DNA of 64,000 nucleotides from positions 2,666,001 to 2,730,000 of the forward strand of contig NZ_CP024903.1 of NCBI RefSeq assembly GCF_003330765.1. The letters are read 5' to 3'. Made by a program: the position numbers and the translations under genes. The stretch is from Burkholderia pyrrocinia. Lineage in GTDB: Bacteria; Pseudomonadota; Gammaproteobacteria; Burkholderiales; Burkholderiaceae. Below the pieces are notes generated by a model. It was not told the DNA's origin. It made no database searches and worked only from the letters and a program-made list of their open reading frames with translations. Of this stretch, positions 8,778-17,985 are shown piece by piece. The stretch's first letter is position 1. Each line of letters opens with the position of its first letter.

Positions 8778-9035
8778 GACTCGTTCTCCATTGTCGATCG
8801 CTTAGGAAGGGGCCCGCGGCACGTGCGGGCGCTCCAGTATCGCCGTTCGCAGCGGCGGCGCATGGCACCGCGCCGCCGTGTGAAACGCTTCACCGGTTTT
8901 ATATCCGAACCATCCGGATGCTTTGTATCCCAACGTATCCGCGCGCACACACGACACACGGCGATTCAAAAATCGCGCGCGACACGACGCTTTCGGGCAG
9001 CCGCGCGGCACACGCGGCCCCCGTGCGCCGGCGCG

Positions 9036-10415
9036 TCAGAACAGCCTGGCGATCGCGGGCACGCTGAGCACCGCGACGTAGTAGCCCATGAACTGCACGC
9101 CTGTGTTGAACGCAAACAGGCGCGACAGCATCCCGCCGAACAGGCCGACCGTCACGATCACGGCAAGCCCCAGCAGTTGCCCTTCCCATACGCCGATCAC
9201 GACGATCAGCCCCGCGAAGGTCGCGATGATCGCTTCGTGGCTCAGCTTCTTCGCGACGAACGATGCCGCGCGGTGCGCGTGGTGCATCGCGAGCGGATAC
9301 GCGATCAACGCGGCCAGCAGGATCGACAGCAGCCCGTAGCCGAGGAACTCGGGCCAGCTCATCAGCGTGTGGAGGTTGTGGATCTGCCCGCTCGCCGCAT
9401 CGACCGTGAAGCGCGGCGGCGCATTGAACAGCGGCGCGGCCGGGCCGGCCGCCACCGGGCTCAGCGGCAGCCCGAACGCGATCAGCGGAATCAGCGCTTC
9501 GGCGATATAGGTCGCTTCGGTCACGCCGTTGCGCGCAGCGATCACGGTCGTCAGGCGCTGGTACGCATGACGCACGCGCGCGCCGACGATCTCGCCCATC
9601 AGCACGGTCATCGCGACCGGGCTGAACACGAACGTCGCGCTCGACACGGCGGCCGTCCCGACCGTCCATGCGACCTGCTCGCGGTCGAGCACCTTCAGCG
9701 GATTCGGGAAGTAGCCGCGCCAGCTCTTCACGTCGGGTGCGAGCACGAACGTCGACGGTCCGTCGCGGCGCATGCGCCGCCGCTCGGCCGGCGACAGGAT
9801 CGAGAACAGGTCGGCGACCAGCGGCCCGATCGCGATCCCGAGGAAGTAGCTGACGCTCAGCTTCACGCCGTAATGGCCCGTCAGCGCCTGCAGCCCGACC
9901 ACCAGCATCACGAACGGCACCAGCAGCAACACCGATGCCCAGCGCCCCGCCGAGAAATACGCAATGCCGACGGCCGCCGCGAGGAACACCCACGGCGCGG
10001 CCTTCGCGATCGCCGCGCCGAACGGCGCGAGCAGCGACGCGAACAGCACGGCGAGCGGCAGCGCGACGAATGCGGCGACGATCGCGCCGGAGATCATCTT
10101 GCGCAACGCGATGTGCGGCACGCCGAGCGCGCGCAGCAGCGTTGCCTGCTGCAGCAGCGGCGCGGCCATCGTGTCGCCGGGAATGCCGAGCAGCGCGGTC
10201 GGGATCGAATGCGTGATGTGCTTGGCCACCGCGCCCGCGAGGAAGAACGTGAACACGCCGGCGGGCGGCACGCCGAGCAGCGCGACGAGCAGCGTGAGCG
10301 GCGCGATCGTGGTCGTTTCGTCGGTGCCCGAGATCAGCCCGATGCCGGAGAACACGATCGCGCCGAGCAGCCCCATCGCGAACGCGGCCGGAAACGCATG
10401 CAGCAGCGCGTCCAT
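9036..10415 (-). CDS. TctA-family tripartite transporter large permease
   Basis: A 459-residue membrane protein with about 10-12 hydrophobic helices and TctA/DUF112 hallmarks: GLISGTDETTTIAPLTLL near the start, HSIPTALLGIPGDTMAAPLLQ, and a second-half GVTEATYIAEALIPLIAFGLPLSP. It should move a carboxylate across the inner membrane. The start ATG (10415) overlaps the stop of the small membrane partner (TGATG). No periplasmic TctC-type binding protein is adjacent. Position next to HMG-CoA reductase suggests mevalonate or a related acid as substrate (inference). Confidence 0.87.
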   Translation of the reverse strand: MDALLHAFPAAFAMGLLGAIVFSGIGLISGTDETTTIAPLTLLVALLGVPPAGVFTFFLAGAVAKHITHSIPTALLGIPGDTMAAPLLQQATLLRALGVPHIALRKMISGAIVAAFVALPLAVLFASLLAPFGAAIAKAAPWVFLAAAVGIAYFSAGRWASVLLLVPFVMLVVGLQALTGHYGVKLSVSYFLGIAIGPLVADLFSILSPAERRRMRRDGPSTFVLAPDVKSWRGYFPNPLKVLDREQVAWTVGTAAVSSATFVFSPVAMTVLMGEIVGARVRHAYQRLTTVIAARNGVTEATYIAEALIPLIAFGLPLSPVAAGPAAPLFNAPPRFTVDAASGQIHNLHTLMSWPEFLGYGLLSILLAALIAYPLAMHHAHRAASFVAKKLSHEAIIATFAGLIVVIGVWEGQLLGLAVIVTVGLFGGMLSRLFAFNTGVQFMGYYVAVLSVPAIARLF

Positions 10416-10912
10416 CAGCGGCCTCCCGCGCGTGCGCGATCGGGCGACGCATCGTATGACGCGAACAGGTCGAGCAAGCCGAGCTCCTCCATCTCCGCGC
10501 GCGCACTGGCCGACAGGTCGCTCGGCGACCCGAGCCCGCCCGACGCCTCGGCAAGCTGCCTGAGCGCTTCGTCGCGCTCGGGGCCGCCTGCCGCATGTTC
10601 GATCACCGTGCGCTTCGGCTTGAACAGCACCGCGCAGATCGTGCCGGCCAGCAGGCAGCCGCCGAGGCCGATCAGCATCGCGTAAGCCCGCGCGATCGCC
10701 GCGTCGTGCACGAACGACGCGAGTGCGAGCCGGCCGATCTCGAACGCGCCGAGGCTGATCGAGATGCCGAGCAGGACCGACCACGCCAGATGCTTCGTGG
10801 CCACCGTGTCGCCCCATACCTCGACGAGCGTCGCGGTCGATGCATCGGCGCCGGCGAACGGCCGGACGCACTGCGGAGCGGGTGCGACGGCGCTTGAACC
10901 GGTCTGTTCCAT
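10415..10912 (-). CDS. Small membrane partner of the TctA-type permease
   Basis: A 165-residue protein with two predicted membrane helices (~45-65 and ~76-97) and a charged cytoplasmic tail. AAGGAGG precedes ATG 10912. It is translationally coupled to the large permease, occupying the place of a TctB subunit, although a TctB signature is not obvious to me. It lies 73 bp downstream of mvaA, so mvaA, this gene and the permease may form one transcript. Confidence 0.75.
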   Translation of the reverse strand: MEQTGSSAVAPAPQCVRPFAGADASTATLVEVWGDTVATKHLAWSVLLGISISLGAFEIGRLALASFVHDAAIARAYAMLIGLGGCLLAGTICAVLFKPKRTVIEHAAGGPERDEALRQLAEASGGLGSPSDLSASARAEMEELGLLDLFASYDASPDRARAGGR

Positions 10913-10985
10913 GTGTCTCCTCCTTGATTGATATGTCGCCGGCCACTCCGGCGCAGCACGCCACGCACGGCGCGCGTACCACGCG

Positions 10986-12272
10986 TCAGCCGCCGCTGCG
11001 GCCCGCGAGCAGCGCGACCGCGAAGTCGGCCCGCACGTCTTGCGCCGCGACCATCTGCTGCGCGATCCGGTCGACGTCCGCGCCGGTCGCGCCGGCCGCG
11101 ACGGCGATGTTCCGAGCATGCAGCGCCATGTGGCCGCGCTGGATGCCTTCGGTCGCGAGCGCGCGCAGCGCACCGAGATTCTGCGCAAGCCCGACCGCGA
11201 CCGCAATTTCACCGAGTTCCTGCGCGGATGTCACGTTCATGATCTTCAGCGCAAGACGCGCGAGCGGATGCGTCTTCGTTGCGCCGCCGACGAGCCCCAC
11301 CGGCATCGGCATTTCGATCGTGCCGACCAGGTCACCGTTGGCGGCCCTCTCCCACGTCGTCAGCGACGTATAGCGCCCGCTGCGGCTCGCATACGCGTGC
11401 GCGCCGGCTTCGACCGCGCGCCAGTCGTTGCCGGTCGCGACCACGACCGGATCGATGCCGTTCATGATGCCCTTGTTGTGTGTCGCCGCGCGGTACGGGT
11501 CGGTCGCCGCGAACACGTACGCGTCGATCACGCGATCGATCACGGCGTCACCCGGATACTCGTCGGTCGCGAGCGTATCGGCCGCGTACCGTACCTCTGC
11601 ACGGGCGAGGCGCAGATCCGCGAGGTTGGACAGTATCCGCAACCGTACCTGGCCCCCGGTGATCGCTTCAATGCGCGTCGCGACGGCTTCGGCCATCGTG
11701 TTGACCGTGTTTGCGCCCATCGCGTCGCGCACGTCGACGATCAGGTGCGCGACCACCATCGCGCCGCGCGGCGTATCGGGGAACACGTGGACCTCGATGT
11801 CGCGGCAGCCGCCGCCGAGGCCGACGAGCATCTTGTCGCGGCTGTTCGCGAGCGCGATCAGTTCGGCCGCGTGCCGCAGGATCGCGAGCCGCGCGCCGTA
11901 CGGATCGCCCACGCCGATCACCTGCACCTGCGCGCGCATCAGCGGCCCGCTGCTCGACGTGCGGAAGCCGCCGGCTGCGCGGGAAAGCTTCGCCATATAC
12001 GATGCGGCCGCAACGATCGACGGCTCCTCGACGGCCATCGGCACGATCACGTCACGGCCATTGATCCGGAAGTAACCGGCAACCGCCATCGGCAGTTCGA
12101 ACGTGCCGATCACGTTCTCGATCATCCCGTTCGCCGTGTCCAGAGGCAGCGCGCCGGGCGCGGCGAGCAGCGCGTGCTCGGCATCGTCGAGCCCGACGGT
12201 ACGGGACAGGTGGGACAGGCGTTGCCCGGGCGTGAGCGAGCGGAAGTTCGGCAAGGCGGAATCGATGGGCAT
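10986..12272 (-). CDS. mvaA: Hydroxymethylglutaryl-CoA reductase, degradative (class II)
   Basis: Oxidises mevalonate to HMG-CoA in catabolism; class II enzymes typically use NAD(H). The 428 residues match the Pseudomonas mevalonii enzyme in register: Glu83 in [16 protein letters not shown], Lys267 in THNKGIMNG, Asp283 in [10 protein letters not shown], His381 in [10 protein letters not shown]. All four catalytic residues are present. The start is ATG 12272. It diverges from a MocR-type regulator with repeated boxes between them. No HMG-CoA lyase gene is adjacent, so the next step must be encoded elsewhere. Confidence 0.93.
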   Translation of the reverse strand: MPIDSALPNFRSLTPGQRLSHLSRTVGLDDAEHALLAAPGALPLDTANGMIENVIGTFELPMAVAGYFRINGRDVIVPMAVEEPSIVAAASYMAKLSRAAGGFRTSSSGPLMRAQVQVIGVGDPYGARLAILRHAAELIALANSRDKMLVGLGGGCRDIEVHVFPDTPRGAMVVAHLIVDVRDAMGANTVNTMAEAVATRIEAITGGQVRLRILSNLADLRLARAEVRYAADTLATDEYPGDAVIDRVIDAYVFAATDPYRAATHNKGIMNGIDPVVVATGNDWRAVEAGAHAYASRSGRYTSLTTWERAANGDLVGTIEMPMPVGLVGGATKTHPLARLALKIMNVTSAQELGEIAVAVGLAQNLGALRALATEGIQRGHMALHARNIAVAAGATGADVDRIAQQMVAAQDVRADFAVALLAGRSGG

Positions 12273-12351
12273 GATGTCGTTCTGTTTCGGGGTGGCGGGG
12301 CTGTCTGGCGGTGCTTGCGGCGGGCAGCGGATAGCCGAATAATAGCCACAC

Positions 12352-12404
12352 TGTACCCATTGAAAAGGTACAGACAGACCAGACACTCCATCCTCCGTAC
12401 CCAT
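12352..12404. promoter_or_regulatory. Candidate MocR operator: repeated GTACCCAT boxes and inverted repeat
   Basis: GTACCCAT occurs at 12353-12360 and 12397-12404, direct repeats offset by 44 bp, about four helical turns. The first box also forms an inverted repeat TGTACC-N9-GGTACA (12352-12372). They lie in the 162-bp divergent gap between mvaA and the MocR gene. MocR proteins are known to bind paired direct repeats, so this is the likely operator. Confidence 0.55.
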
Positions 12405-12434
12405 GACAGTGGACCGGCCCGACGGAACATAGCG

Positions 12435-13820
12435 ATGAAACAGCGTGCAAAAGCCAGCCTGTCTGGCGCCATGGCGGACAATCTCGCCAGACAGATCGAG
12501 GAAGGCGTGTTGCCGGCCGGCGCGAAGCTGCCTTCCATCAGGGAATACGCCGAGGCGTCCGGCTGTTCGAAGAACACCGTGATCAGCGCGTTCGAGCTGC
12601 TCGCGGCCGACGGCCTGATCGAGCCGCGCCGCGGCTCGGGGTTCTTCGTCACGCGGCGGGCGGCAGCCGCACCCGAGATCGACGAGCCGAGTTCGCTCGA
12701 CCGCGCGATGGACATCGTGTGGCTGATGCGCGAGCAGCTTCACGTGAAGCCCGACGTGCTCAATCTCGGCGAAGGTTTTCCGCCGATCGAATGGCTCGAG
12801 GAAACGCGGCTGAACCAGTACCAGCAGCGCATCATGCGCACGAGCGCCGCGTCGCTGTTCCGCTACGGCAGCCGTTTCGGCTACCTGCCGCTGCGCCAGT
12901 CGCTGCAGCAGAAGCTCGCCGGCTACGAGATCGAGGCGCCGCCCGCGCAGATCGTGCTCACCCACGGCGCGAACCAGGCGATGGACCTCGTGCTGCGCTA
13001 CTTCGTGCGCCCCGGCGACACCGTGCTCGTCGACGATCCCGGCTACTACCCGCTGTTCGGCAAGCTCAAGCTGAGCGGTGCGAACATCGTCGGCGTGCCG
13101 CGCGAGATCGACGGCCCCGACGTCGCGAAGCTGGCCGAGCACATCGCCGCATACCGGCCGAAGCTGTTCTTCACGCAATCGGTCGGCCACAACCCGACCG
13201 CAACCGATACGAGCGCCGCCAAGGCGCACCGCATCCTGCAGCTCGCCGACGCACACGACCTGATCATCGTCGAGGACGATGCGCTGGCCGACCTGCGGCC
13301 GCGCTCGCTCACGCGCATCTCGACGCTCGACCAGTTGCGCCGGACCATCTATATCGGCAGCTTTTCGAAATCGGTGTCGGCCGCGCTGCGGGTCGGCTTT
13401 CTCGCGTGCAACGCGGCGCTTGCCAGCGATCTCGCCGACGTGAAGATGCTGACCCACGTCAGCAGCTCCGAATACTGCGAACGCACGCTCGACGCAATCG
13501 TCAGCGACGGCCACTTCCTCAGGCATACGAATCATCTTCAGGAGAAGCTGCGGCGCGCGACCGGCACCGCGCTCGATGCGCTCGAGCGTCTCGGCGCGGA
13601 AGTCTACCGGCCGTGCGAGCAGAACCTGTATCTGTGGGCCGCGCTGCCCGGCTGGCCGGATTCGATGCAGCTCGCGCAAGCGCTGCTGGAGCGCGGCGTG
13701 ATCCTCGCGCCGGGCGCCGTGTTCTCGCCGCAGGCCGATCGCCCGTCTGCGTATTGCCGGTTCAACGTCGCGTATCTGGCGGACAAGCGTTTCGCACAGG
13801 CGTTGCACGCGATCGCATAG
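12435..13820 (+). CDS. MocR-type transcriptional regulator (GntR-wHTH plus aminotransferase domain)
   Basis: 461 residues: GntR winged helix at ~8-75 ([25 protein letters not shown]), then a class I aminotransferase fold with PLP-lysine Lys312 in [31 protein letters not shown] and the terminal YCRFNVAY. MocR proteins sense PLP or an amino compound through this domain. Divergence from mvaA indicates that it controls mvaA and the transporter genes and probably itself. The start ATG 12435 was chosen because the HTH begins immediately. Confidence 0.9.
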   Translation: MKQRAKASLSGAMADNLARQIEEGVLPAGAKLPSIREYAEASGCSKNTVISAFELLAADGLIEPRRGSGFFVTRRAAAAPEIDEPSSLDRAMDIVWLMREQLHVKPDVLNLGEGFPPIEWLEETRLNQYQQRIMRTSAASLFRYGSRFGYLPLRQSLQQKLAGYEIEAPPAQIVLTHGANQAMDLVLRYFVRPGDTVLVDDPGYYPLFGKLKLSGANIVGVPREIDGPDVAKLAEHIAAYRPKLFFTQSVGHNPTATDTSAAKAHRILQLADAHDLIIVEDDALADLRPRSLTRISTLDQLRRTIYIGSFSKSVSAALRVGFLACNAALASDLADVKMLTHVSSSEYCERTLDAIVSDGHFLRHTNHLQEKLRRATGTALDALERLGAEVYRPCEQNLYLWAALPGWPDSMQLAQALLERGVILAPGAVFSPQADRPSAYCRFNVAYLADKRFAQALHAIA

Positions 13821-13828
13821 AAACGAAC

Positions 13829-13853
13829 GCGGGCCGCACAACAGCCGGCCCGC
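13829..13853. terminator. Hairpin between convergent genes
   Basis: Perfect 8-bp arms GCGGGCCG (13829-13836) and CGGCCCGC (13846-13853) in the 53-bp gap between the MocR gene and the convergent epoxide hydrolase. There is no T-run, so termination is plausible but not certain. Confidence 0.45.
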
Positions 13854-13873
13854 ATTCGCCGATCAAGCCATGC

Positions 13874-15151
13874 TTATGCGCGACGCAGCGGCCGGAACCC
13901 GGCACGCACCTCGCGGGCGAACAGCTCCGGCTCCTCCCATGCCGCGAAGTGCCCGCCCTTGTCGACTTCGTTGAAGTAGATCAGGTTGCGATAGCTGCGC
14001 TCGGCCCAGCTGCGCGGCGCCTGGTAGATCTCGCCGGGAAACACCGTGATCGCGGCCGGCAGCGAGATGTCCACCGCGTTGAAGTTGTTCGAGTGATCCT
14101 CCCAGTAGATCTGCGCGGCGGACGTCGCGGTGTTCGTCAGCCAGTACAGCGAGATGTCGTCGAGAATCTCGTCGAGCGGAATCGAACGTTCGGGCACGCC
14201 GCCGCTGTAGGTCCACTGCGAAATCTTGTCATACATCCAGGCGGCCTGACCGGACGGCGAATCGGCGAGCGCATAGCCGACCGTCTGAGGGCGCGTGACC
14301 ATCATCGCCGAGTAGCCGCAGTTGTCGCGATAGAACGTCGCGAGCTTGTCGTACGCGGCCTTCTCCTTCGGCGACAGCGAAGCCGGCGCGGGCGAATCGG
14401 TCGCGAGCAGCGCCGCGATATCCGGGGGCACCGTCGCCGGCATGTTCACGTGAATCCCGGCCAGCCCCTGCACGCGCTGCATCGCCATCCGGTGCGAGAT
14501 CACCGAGCCGCAGTCGCCGCCCTGCGACACGAAGCGCGTATAACCGAGCCGCGCCATCAGCTCGCCCCACGCGCGCGCGATGTGGTCGGAACCCCAGCCC
14601 GTCCTGGTCGGCCGGCCCGAGAAACCGAAACCCGGCAACGACGGCACGACGACATGAAACGCGTCGTCGGCACTCGCGCCGTGCGCGGTCGGATCGGTCA
14701 GCGGGCCGATCGCCTTCAGCAGCTCGAAGATCGAACCGGGCCAGCCGTGCGTCATGATCATCGGCATCGCGTTCGCGTGCCGCGACCGCACGTGGATGAA
14801 ATGAATGTCGAGCCCGTCGATTTCCGTGATGAACATCGGGAAACCGTTCAGGCGCGCCTCGCCCTTGCGCCAGTCGTAGTCGGTGCCCCAGTAGCGCAGC
14901 AGCGCCTGCATGCGTGCGAGCCGCACGCCCTGCGATTCGTCGGCGACGGTTTCGCGGCCCGGCCAGCGCGTCGCGGCAATGCGGCTGCGCAGGTCGGCCA
15001 GTGCGTCATCGGGAATATGCGCGGTGAACGGGCGTATGCCGCTGCCGCCGGTCGCGGCATGCAGCGCGGTGGGCAGCATCGCGGATACCCCGGCGGCCAC
15101 GGAAGTGGCCAGCAGGTGGCGACGCAGCGGGGAAAACGGTGTGGAAGACAT
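13874..15151 (-). CDS. Exported epoxide hydrolase (EHN domain)
   Basis: 425 residues. The leader RRHLLATSVAAGVSAML looks Tat-type. An epoxide-hydrolase N-terminal region follows ([25 protein letters not shown]), then an alpha/beta core with THGWPGS (134-140), nucleophile Asp213 in SQGGDCGSVISHRMA, SLPGFGFSG, and the C-terminal His in DKGGHFAAWEEPE. Juvenile-hormone/microsomal EH-like enzymes share this layout; the usual QGGDWG is QGGDCG here. AAGGAG lies 9 nt before ATG 15151. The substrate is unknown. Confidence 0.88.
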   Translation of the reverse strand: MSSTPFSPLRRHLLATSVAAGVSAMLPTALHAATGGSGIRPFTAHIPDDALADLRSRIAATRWPGRETVADESQGVRLARMQALLRYWGTDYDWRKGEARLNGFPMFITEIDGLDIHFIHVRSRHANAMPMIMTHGWPGSIFELLKAIGPLTDPTAHGASADDAFHVVVPSLPGFGFSGRPTRTGWGSDHIARAWGELMARLGYTRFVSQGGDCGSVISHRMAMQRVQGLAGIHVNMPATVPPDIAALLATDSPAPASLSPKEKAAYDKLATFYRDNCGYSAMMVTRPQTVGYALADSPSGQAAWMYDKISQWTYSGGVPERSIPLDEILDDISLYWLTNTATSAAQIYWEDHSNNFNAVDISLPAAITVFPGEIYQAPRSWAERSYRNLIYFNEVDKGGHFAAWEEPELFAREVRAGFRPLRRA

Positions 15152-15313
15152 CGTTCGGCATCTCCTTTCGTGAAGTGGAAAGTGAACATGCCGCGCGCCA
15201 GATCGCGCCGTGGCTTTCAATCCGGCGCGCCCCGGTCACGCGGCGTCGCCCATTTGAAAGGTCTGATGTATCCGGGATTTGTCTGATTTGTACGCGTTTG
15301 TAGCCGCTGCGCA

Positions 15314-15339
15314 GCGAGCGGCCCGCATGGCCCGCTCGC
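15314..15339 (-). terminator. Hairpin downstream of the SDR gene
   Basis: Arms GCGAGCGG (15314-15321) and CCGCTCGC (15332-15339), 12 bp past the SDR stop. There is no clear T-run. It would end the SDR transcript before the epoxide hydrolase gene. Confidence 0.4.
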
Positions 15340-15350
15340 CGGTACGACAC

Positions 15351-16055
15351 TCAGAGCGCCTTGACGATCGCGCCGTCGACGCGAATGTTCTGCCCGGTGA
15401 TGTAGCCCGCGCCGTCGGACAGCAGGAACGCGACCGTCTTCGCAATCTCGCCGGTCTTGCCGAAGCGGCCGGCCGGAATGCGCGCGACGATCTCCGGCGT
15501 TTCCGGCCAGCTGTCGATGAAGCCCGGCAGCACCGCGTTCATCCGGATGTTCTCGGCCGCATAGCGTTCCGCGTAAAGACGCGTCCACGCGCTCAGCGCC
15601 GCGCGCAGCGCCGACGACACGGGCATCGGCTGCTCGGGCGCGTCCGCCGCGAAGCTCGAGATGTTGACCACCGCGCCGCCGCCCTGCTGCTGGAAGATCG
15701 GCGTCACGCGGCGCATCACGCGCACCACGTTCAGCAGGATCAGGTCGAGCCCCGCGTGCCAGCTTTCGTCGGCGATCGACAGCAGCTCGCCCTTCGGCGG
15801 ATGCCCGGTGTTGTTGACCACCGCGTCGATGCGACCGTAGCGCGCGACCGTCTCCTGCACGAGCCGGTCGATATCGGCGTCTTCCGTCACCGAGCCCTGG
15901 ATGCCGAACCCGCCGAGTTCCTCGCCAAGCGCCACCGCGCTGCCCGACGGCGACATCAGCGCGACGCGATAGCCCGTCGCCGCCAGTTCGCGCGCGATCG
16001 CCGCGCCCATGCCCTTGCCCGCCGCCGTGATCAACGCCACTTTTTCTACAGTCAC
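15351..16055 (-). CDS. SDR-family protein lacking the catalytic Tyr/Lys
   Basis: A 234-residue Rossmann protein: TAAGKGMGAAIA (cofactor Gly motif), VVNNTGHPPKG in place of NNAG, VVNISSF (Ser present), C-terminal GQNIRVDGAI. The catalytic YxxxK is replaced: the aligned stretch reads PVSSALRAALSAWTR, giving Ser and Arg. It may therefore be a non-canonical or inactive SDR. The GTG at 16055 with GAGGAG 6 nt upstream fits better than the upstream alternative at 16109. It is divergent from a LysR gene that may regulate it. Confidence 0.85.
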   Translation of the reverse strand: MTVEKVALITAAGKGMGAAIARELAATGYRVALMSPSGSAVALGEELGGFGIQGSVTEDADIDRLVQETVARYGRIDAVVNNTGHPPKGELLSIADESWHAGLDLILLNVVRVMRRVTPIFQQQGGGAVVNISSFAADAPEQPMPVSSALRAALSAWTRLYAERYAAENIRMNAVLPGFIDSWPETPEIVARIPAGRFGKTGEIAKTVAFLLSDGAGYITGQNIRVDGAIVKAL

Positions 16056-16147
16056 GATCTGCTCCTCGTTCGAATCCTGCCGCTGCGCAGCCGCCATTCG
16101 GCGCGCCATGGTGGTACTGTAGGCGCATCATTTACGACTGTCGAACC

Positions 16148-16178
16148 AGTATTTCTGCCTCCAGCCAATAGTATTTCT
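16148..16178. promoter_or_regulatory. Direct repeat in divergent SDR/LysR promoter
   Basis: AGTATTTCT occurs twice (16148-16156 and 16170-16178), 22 bp apart, just before the LysR start. Two helical turns of spacing suggest paired LysR half-sites. Confidence 0.4.
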
Positions 16179-16189
16179 ATAGCCTAACG

Positions 16190-17083
16190 ATGCCGCCTCG
16201 CCCTTCCCGCCTGCCGCCGCTGAATGCACTTCGTGCGTTCGAAGTGTCCGCGCGGCACCTCAATTTCCGCGCCGCGGCCGACGAGATCGGCGTGACGCAA
16301 GGCGCCGTCGCGCAGCAGGTGCGCCACCTCGAGGATGTGCTCGGCCTGAAGTTGTTCGAGCGCCTGCCGCGCGGCCTCGCGCTGACGCACGACGGCGCCG
16401 CGTACTTCTCCGACGTGCAGCGTGCGCTGCACGCGATCGCCGACGCGACCGACCGGCTCGTGAAGCGGCGCGCCGCGCTGACGATCAGCACGACGCCGTC
16501 GTTCGCGTCGAAGTGGCTGATCCCGCGGCTCGCGCTGTTCACCGACGCGCATCCCGACTACGACGTGCGCGTGATCGCCGACCAGCAGCTCGCGACGTTC
16601 CGCCACGACGGCGTCGATCTCGCGATCCGCTACGGCAAGCCGCCGTTCGGCAAGCATCTCGCCGCGCATGCGCTGTTCCCGTTCGATGTGTGCGCCGTGT
16701 GCAGCCCCGCGCTGCCGGCCGCGCCCGCTTCGCCGCGCGCGCTCGCGGGCCATGTGCTGCTGCACGACGCGCACGACCTGTGGCCCGCGTTCCTCGCAGC
16801 GATGCCCGAGCCCGTCGACATCGATCCGCACAAGGGGCTGCGTTTCAACCAGACGTCGCTCGCGATCGATGCGGCCGTCGCCGGCCAGGGCATCGCGCTC
16901 GCGACCTATCCGCTCGTCGAGCGCGACATCGCCGCCGGGCGACTGTGCAAGCCGTTCGATTTCGCGTTTCCGCTGTCGGTGGGGTTCTATCTCGTGTATC
17001 CGGCCGAACGGCGCGACGACGATGCGGTCGCCGTGATGCGCGACTGGATGATCGGCCAGGCGGCGGCGGACGGGCAGCCCTGA
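16190..17083 (+). CDS. LysR-type regulator, GcvA-like
   Basis: 297 residues. An N-terminal HTH (LNALRAFEVSARHLNFRAAADEIGVTQGAVAQQVRHLED) is followed by a substrate-binding domain with PSFASKWLIPRL and VDLAIRYGKPPFGKH, typical of the GcvA/AmpR subgroup. It is divergent from the SDR gene across ~135 bp containing a direct repeat, so it probably controls it. The effector is unknown. Confidence 0.88.
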   Translation: MPPRPSRLPPLNALRAFEVSARHLNFRAAADEIGVTQGAVAQQVRHLEDVLGLKLFERLPRGLALTHDGAAYFSDVQRALHAIADATDRLVKRRAALTISTTPSFASKWLIPRLALFTDAHPDYDVRVIADQQLATFRHDGVDLAIRYGKPPFGKHLAAHALFPFDVCAVCSPALPAAPASPRALAGHVLLHDAHDLWPAFLAAMPEPVDIDPHKGLRFNQTSLAIDAAVAGQGIALATYPLVERDIAAGRLCKPFDFAFPLSVGFYLVYPAERRDDDAVAVMRDWMIGQAAADGQP

Positions 17084-17089
17084 GCGGCC

Positions 17090-17686
17090 TCAGGGGGCGA
17101 TCCAGCGGCCGTCGTAGCCGCTTTCGTTCAGGTCGAATACCGCGCGGCGATGGCCGGCGCGCGCGAGTTCGAGCCAGTCGATGCGCGCGACGGTCACGTG
17201 AAGCAGGCAGAAGTTTTCGTAGCCGTCGGCGGCGGGCGCGGTGCTTTGGCTCGCCACGACATGGGCTGCTTCGGGTGACTCGACCGGCGTGCCGGGCGGC
17301 AACGGTGCGCGATACAGCAGCAGCGTATGCGGACGGCTCGATTGCCAGATCGCGCGCCGTTGCGCTTCGTCGTCGCAGATCGATGCAACGCCTTCCGCGC
17401 GAATCTGCACGAGCGCATCGAGATCATTCGCGACGATGGCAATGCGCGGATCGCGGCGCAACTCCGCGACCTTCTCCGAGCGCGCATCGGTATGAAACGA
17501 CAGCACGCGATCGGCGCGGCTCACCTGGCGCAACACGATCGTACGAACCTTCGGTGCGCCGTCGAGGCCGAGCGTTGCCGCCTGCAGCATCGTGAACGGC
17601 GAGCGCTGCACGCTGACGCCGGATTCGAGGCAGGACCAGACGCGGTCGTAGGTTTCCTTGAGCGATCCTTGGACGGTGTCGGACAT
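17090..17686 (-). CDS. Pyridoxamine 5'-phosphate oxidase-family FMN-binding protein
   Basis: 198 residues with the PPOX-type split-barrel pattern: KVRTIVLRQVSRADRVLSFHTDARSEKVAEL, PRIAIVANDLDALVQIRAEG, and a C-terminus ending GYDGRWIAP. It resembles Alr4036-type proteins more than PdxH itself. ATG 17686 is the first sensible start, although no good Shine-Dalgarno precedes it; a TTG 12 codons upstream is the alternative. It lies downstream of a PLP aminotransferase and a small peptide gene, consistent with a flavin or vitamin-B6-related role. Confidence 0.82.
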   Translation of the reverse strand: MSDTVQGSLKETYDRVWSCLESGVSVQRSPFTMLQAATLGLDGAPKVRTIVLRQVSRADRVLSFHTDARSEKVAELRRDPRIAIVANDLDALVQIRAEGVASICDDEAQRRAIWQSSRPHTLLLYRAPLPPGTPVESPEAAHVVASQSTAPAADGYENFCLLHVTVARIDWLELARAGHRRAVFDLNESGYDGRWIAP

Positions 17687-17781
17687 GAGGAAGCAGCGAT
17701 CGCACGTGTTTCGGTCGCGCAAGCTTACCCGTTTGCTGCGGCGACGGCACCCGTGCGGTGCGCCGGCCGCCGCCGTGCAAC

Positions 17782-17973
17782 TCAGTTGTAGCCGAGCACG
17801 ACCGACGCCGCATCGCCGGCATCGGTCGTCGGCTCCGCGCCGAACCGGCCAAGCACGTCGGCAACATACTGCGGCCCCGCGCTGATCTGCGACGATCGAT
17901 GCGCAACCGGCCGGTTATCGGCAGCGCCCGGCGCTGCGCCTATCGATGCGGTGTCGTTGACGGTGATATTCAC
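17782..17973 (-). CDS. 63-residue peptide coupled to the upstream aminotransferase
   Basis: A GTG-start reading frame of 63 residues beginning MNITVNDTAS and ending SVVLGYN. Its Shine-Dalgarno GAGGAG overlaps the TGA stop of the aminotransferase (17986-17988), leaving a 12-nt gap, so translation is probably coupled. It has no signal peptide, Cys or membrane helix. The frame is clean and lies between two genes of the same strand. The function is unrecognised; a precursor peptide or small subunit are both speculative. Confidence 0.5.
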   Translation of the reverse strand: MNITVNDTASIGAAPGAADNRPVAHRSSQISAGPQYVADVLGRFGAEPTTDAGDAASVVLGYN

Positions 17974-17985
17974 GTTGATGTCTCC

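Noticed and set aside
7332..10685. Plus-strand open frame of over 1100 codons
   Set aside because: Arg/His-rich antisense shadow of the P460, epoxide hydrolase and TctA genes; high-GC stop depletion explains the length.
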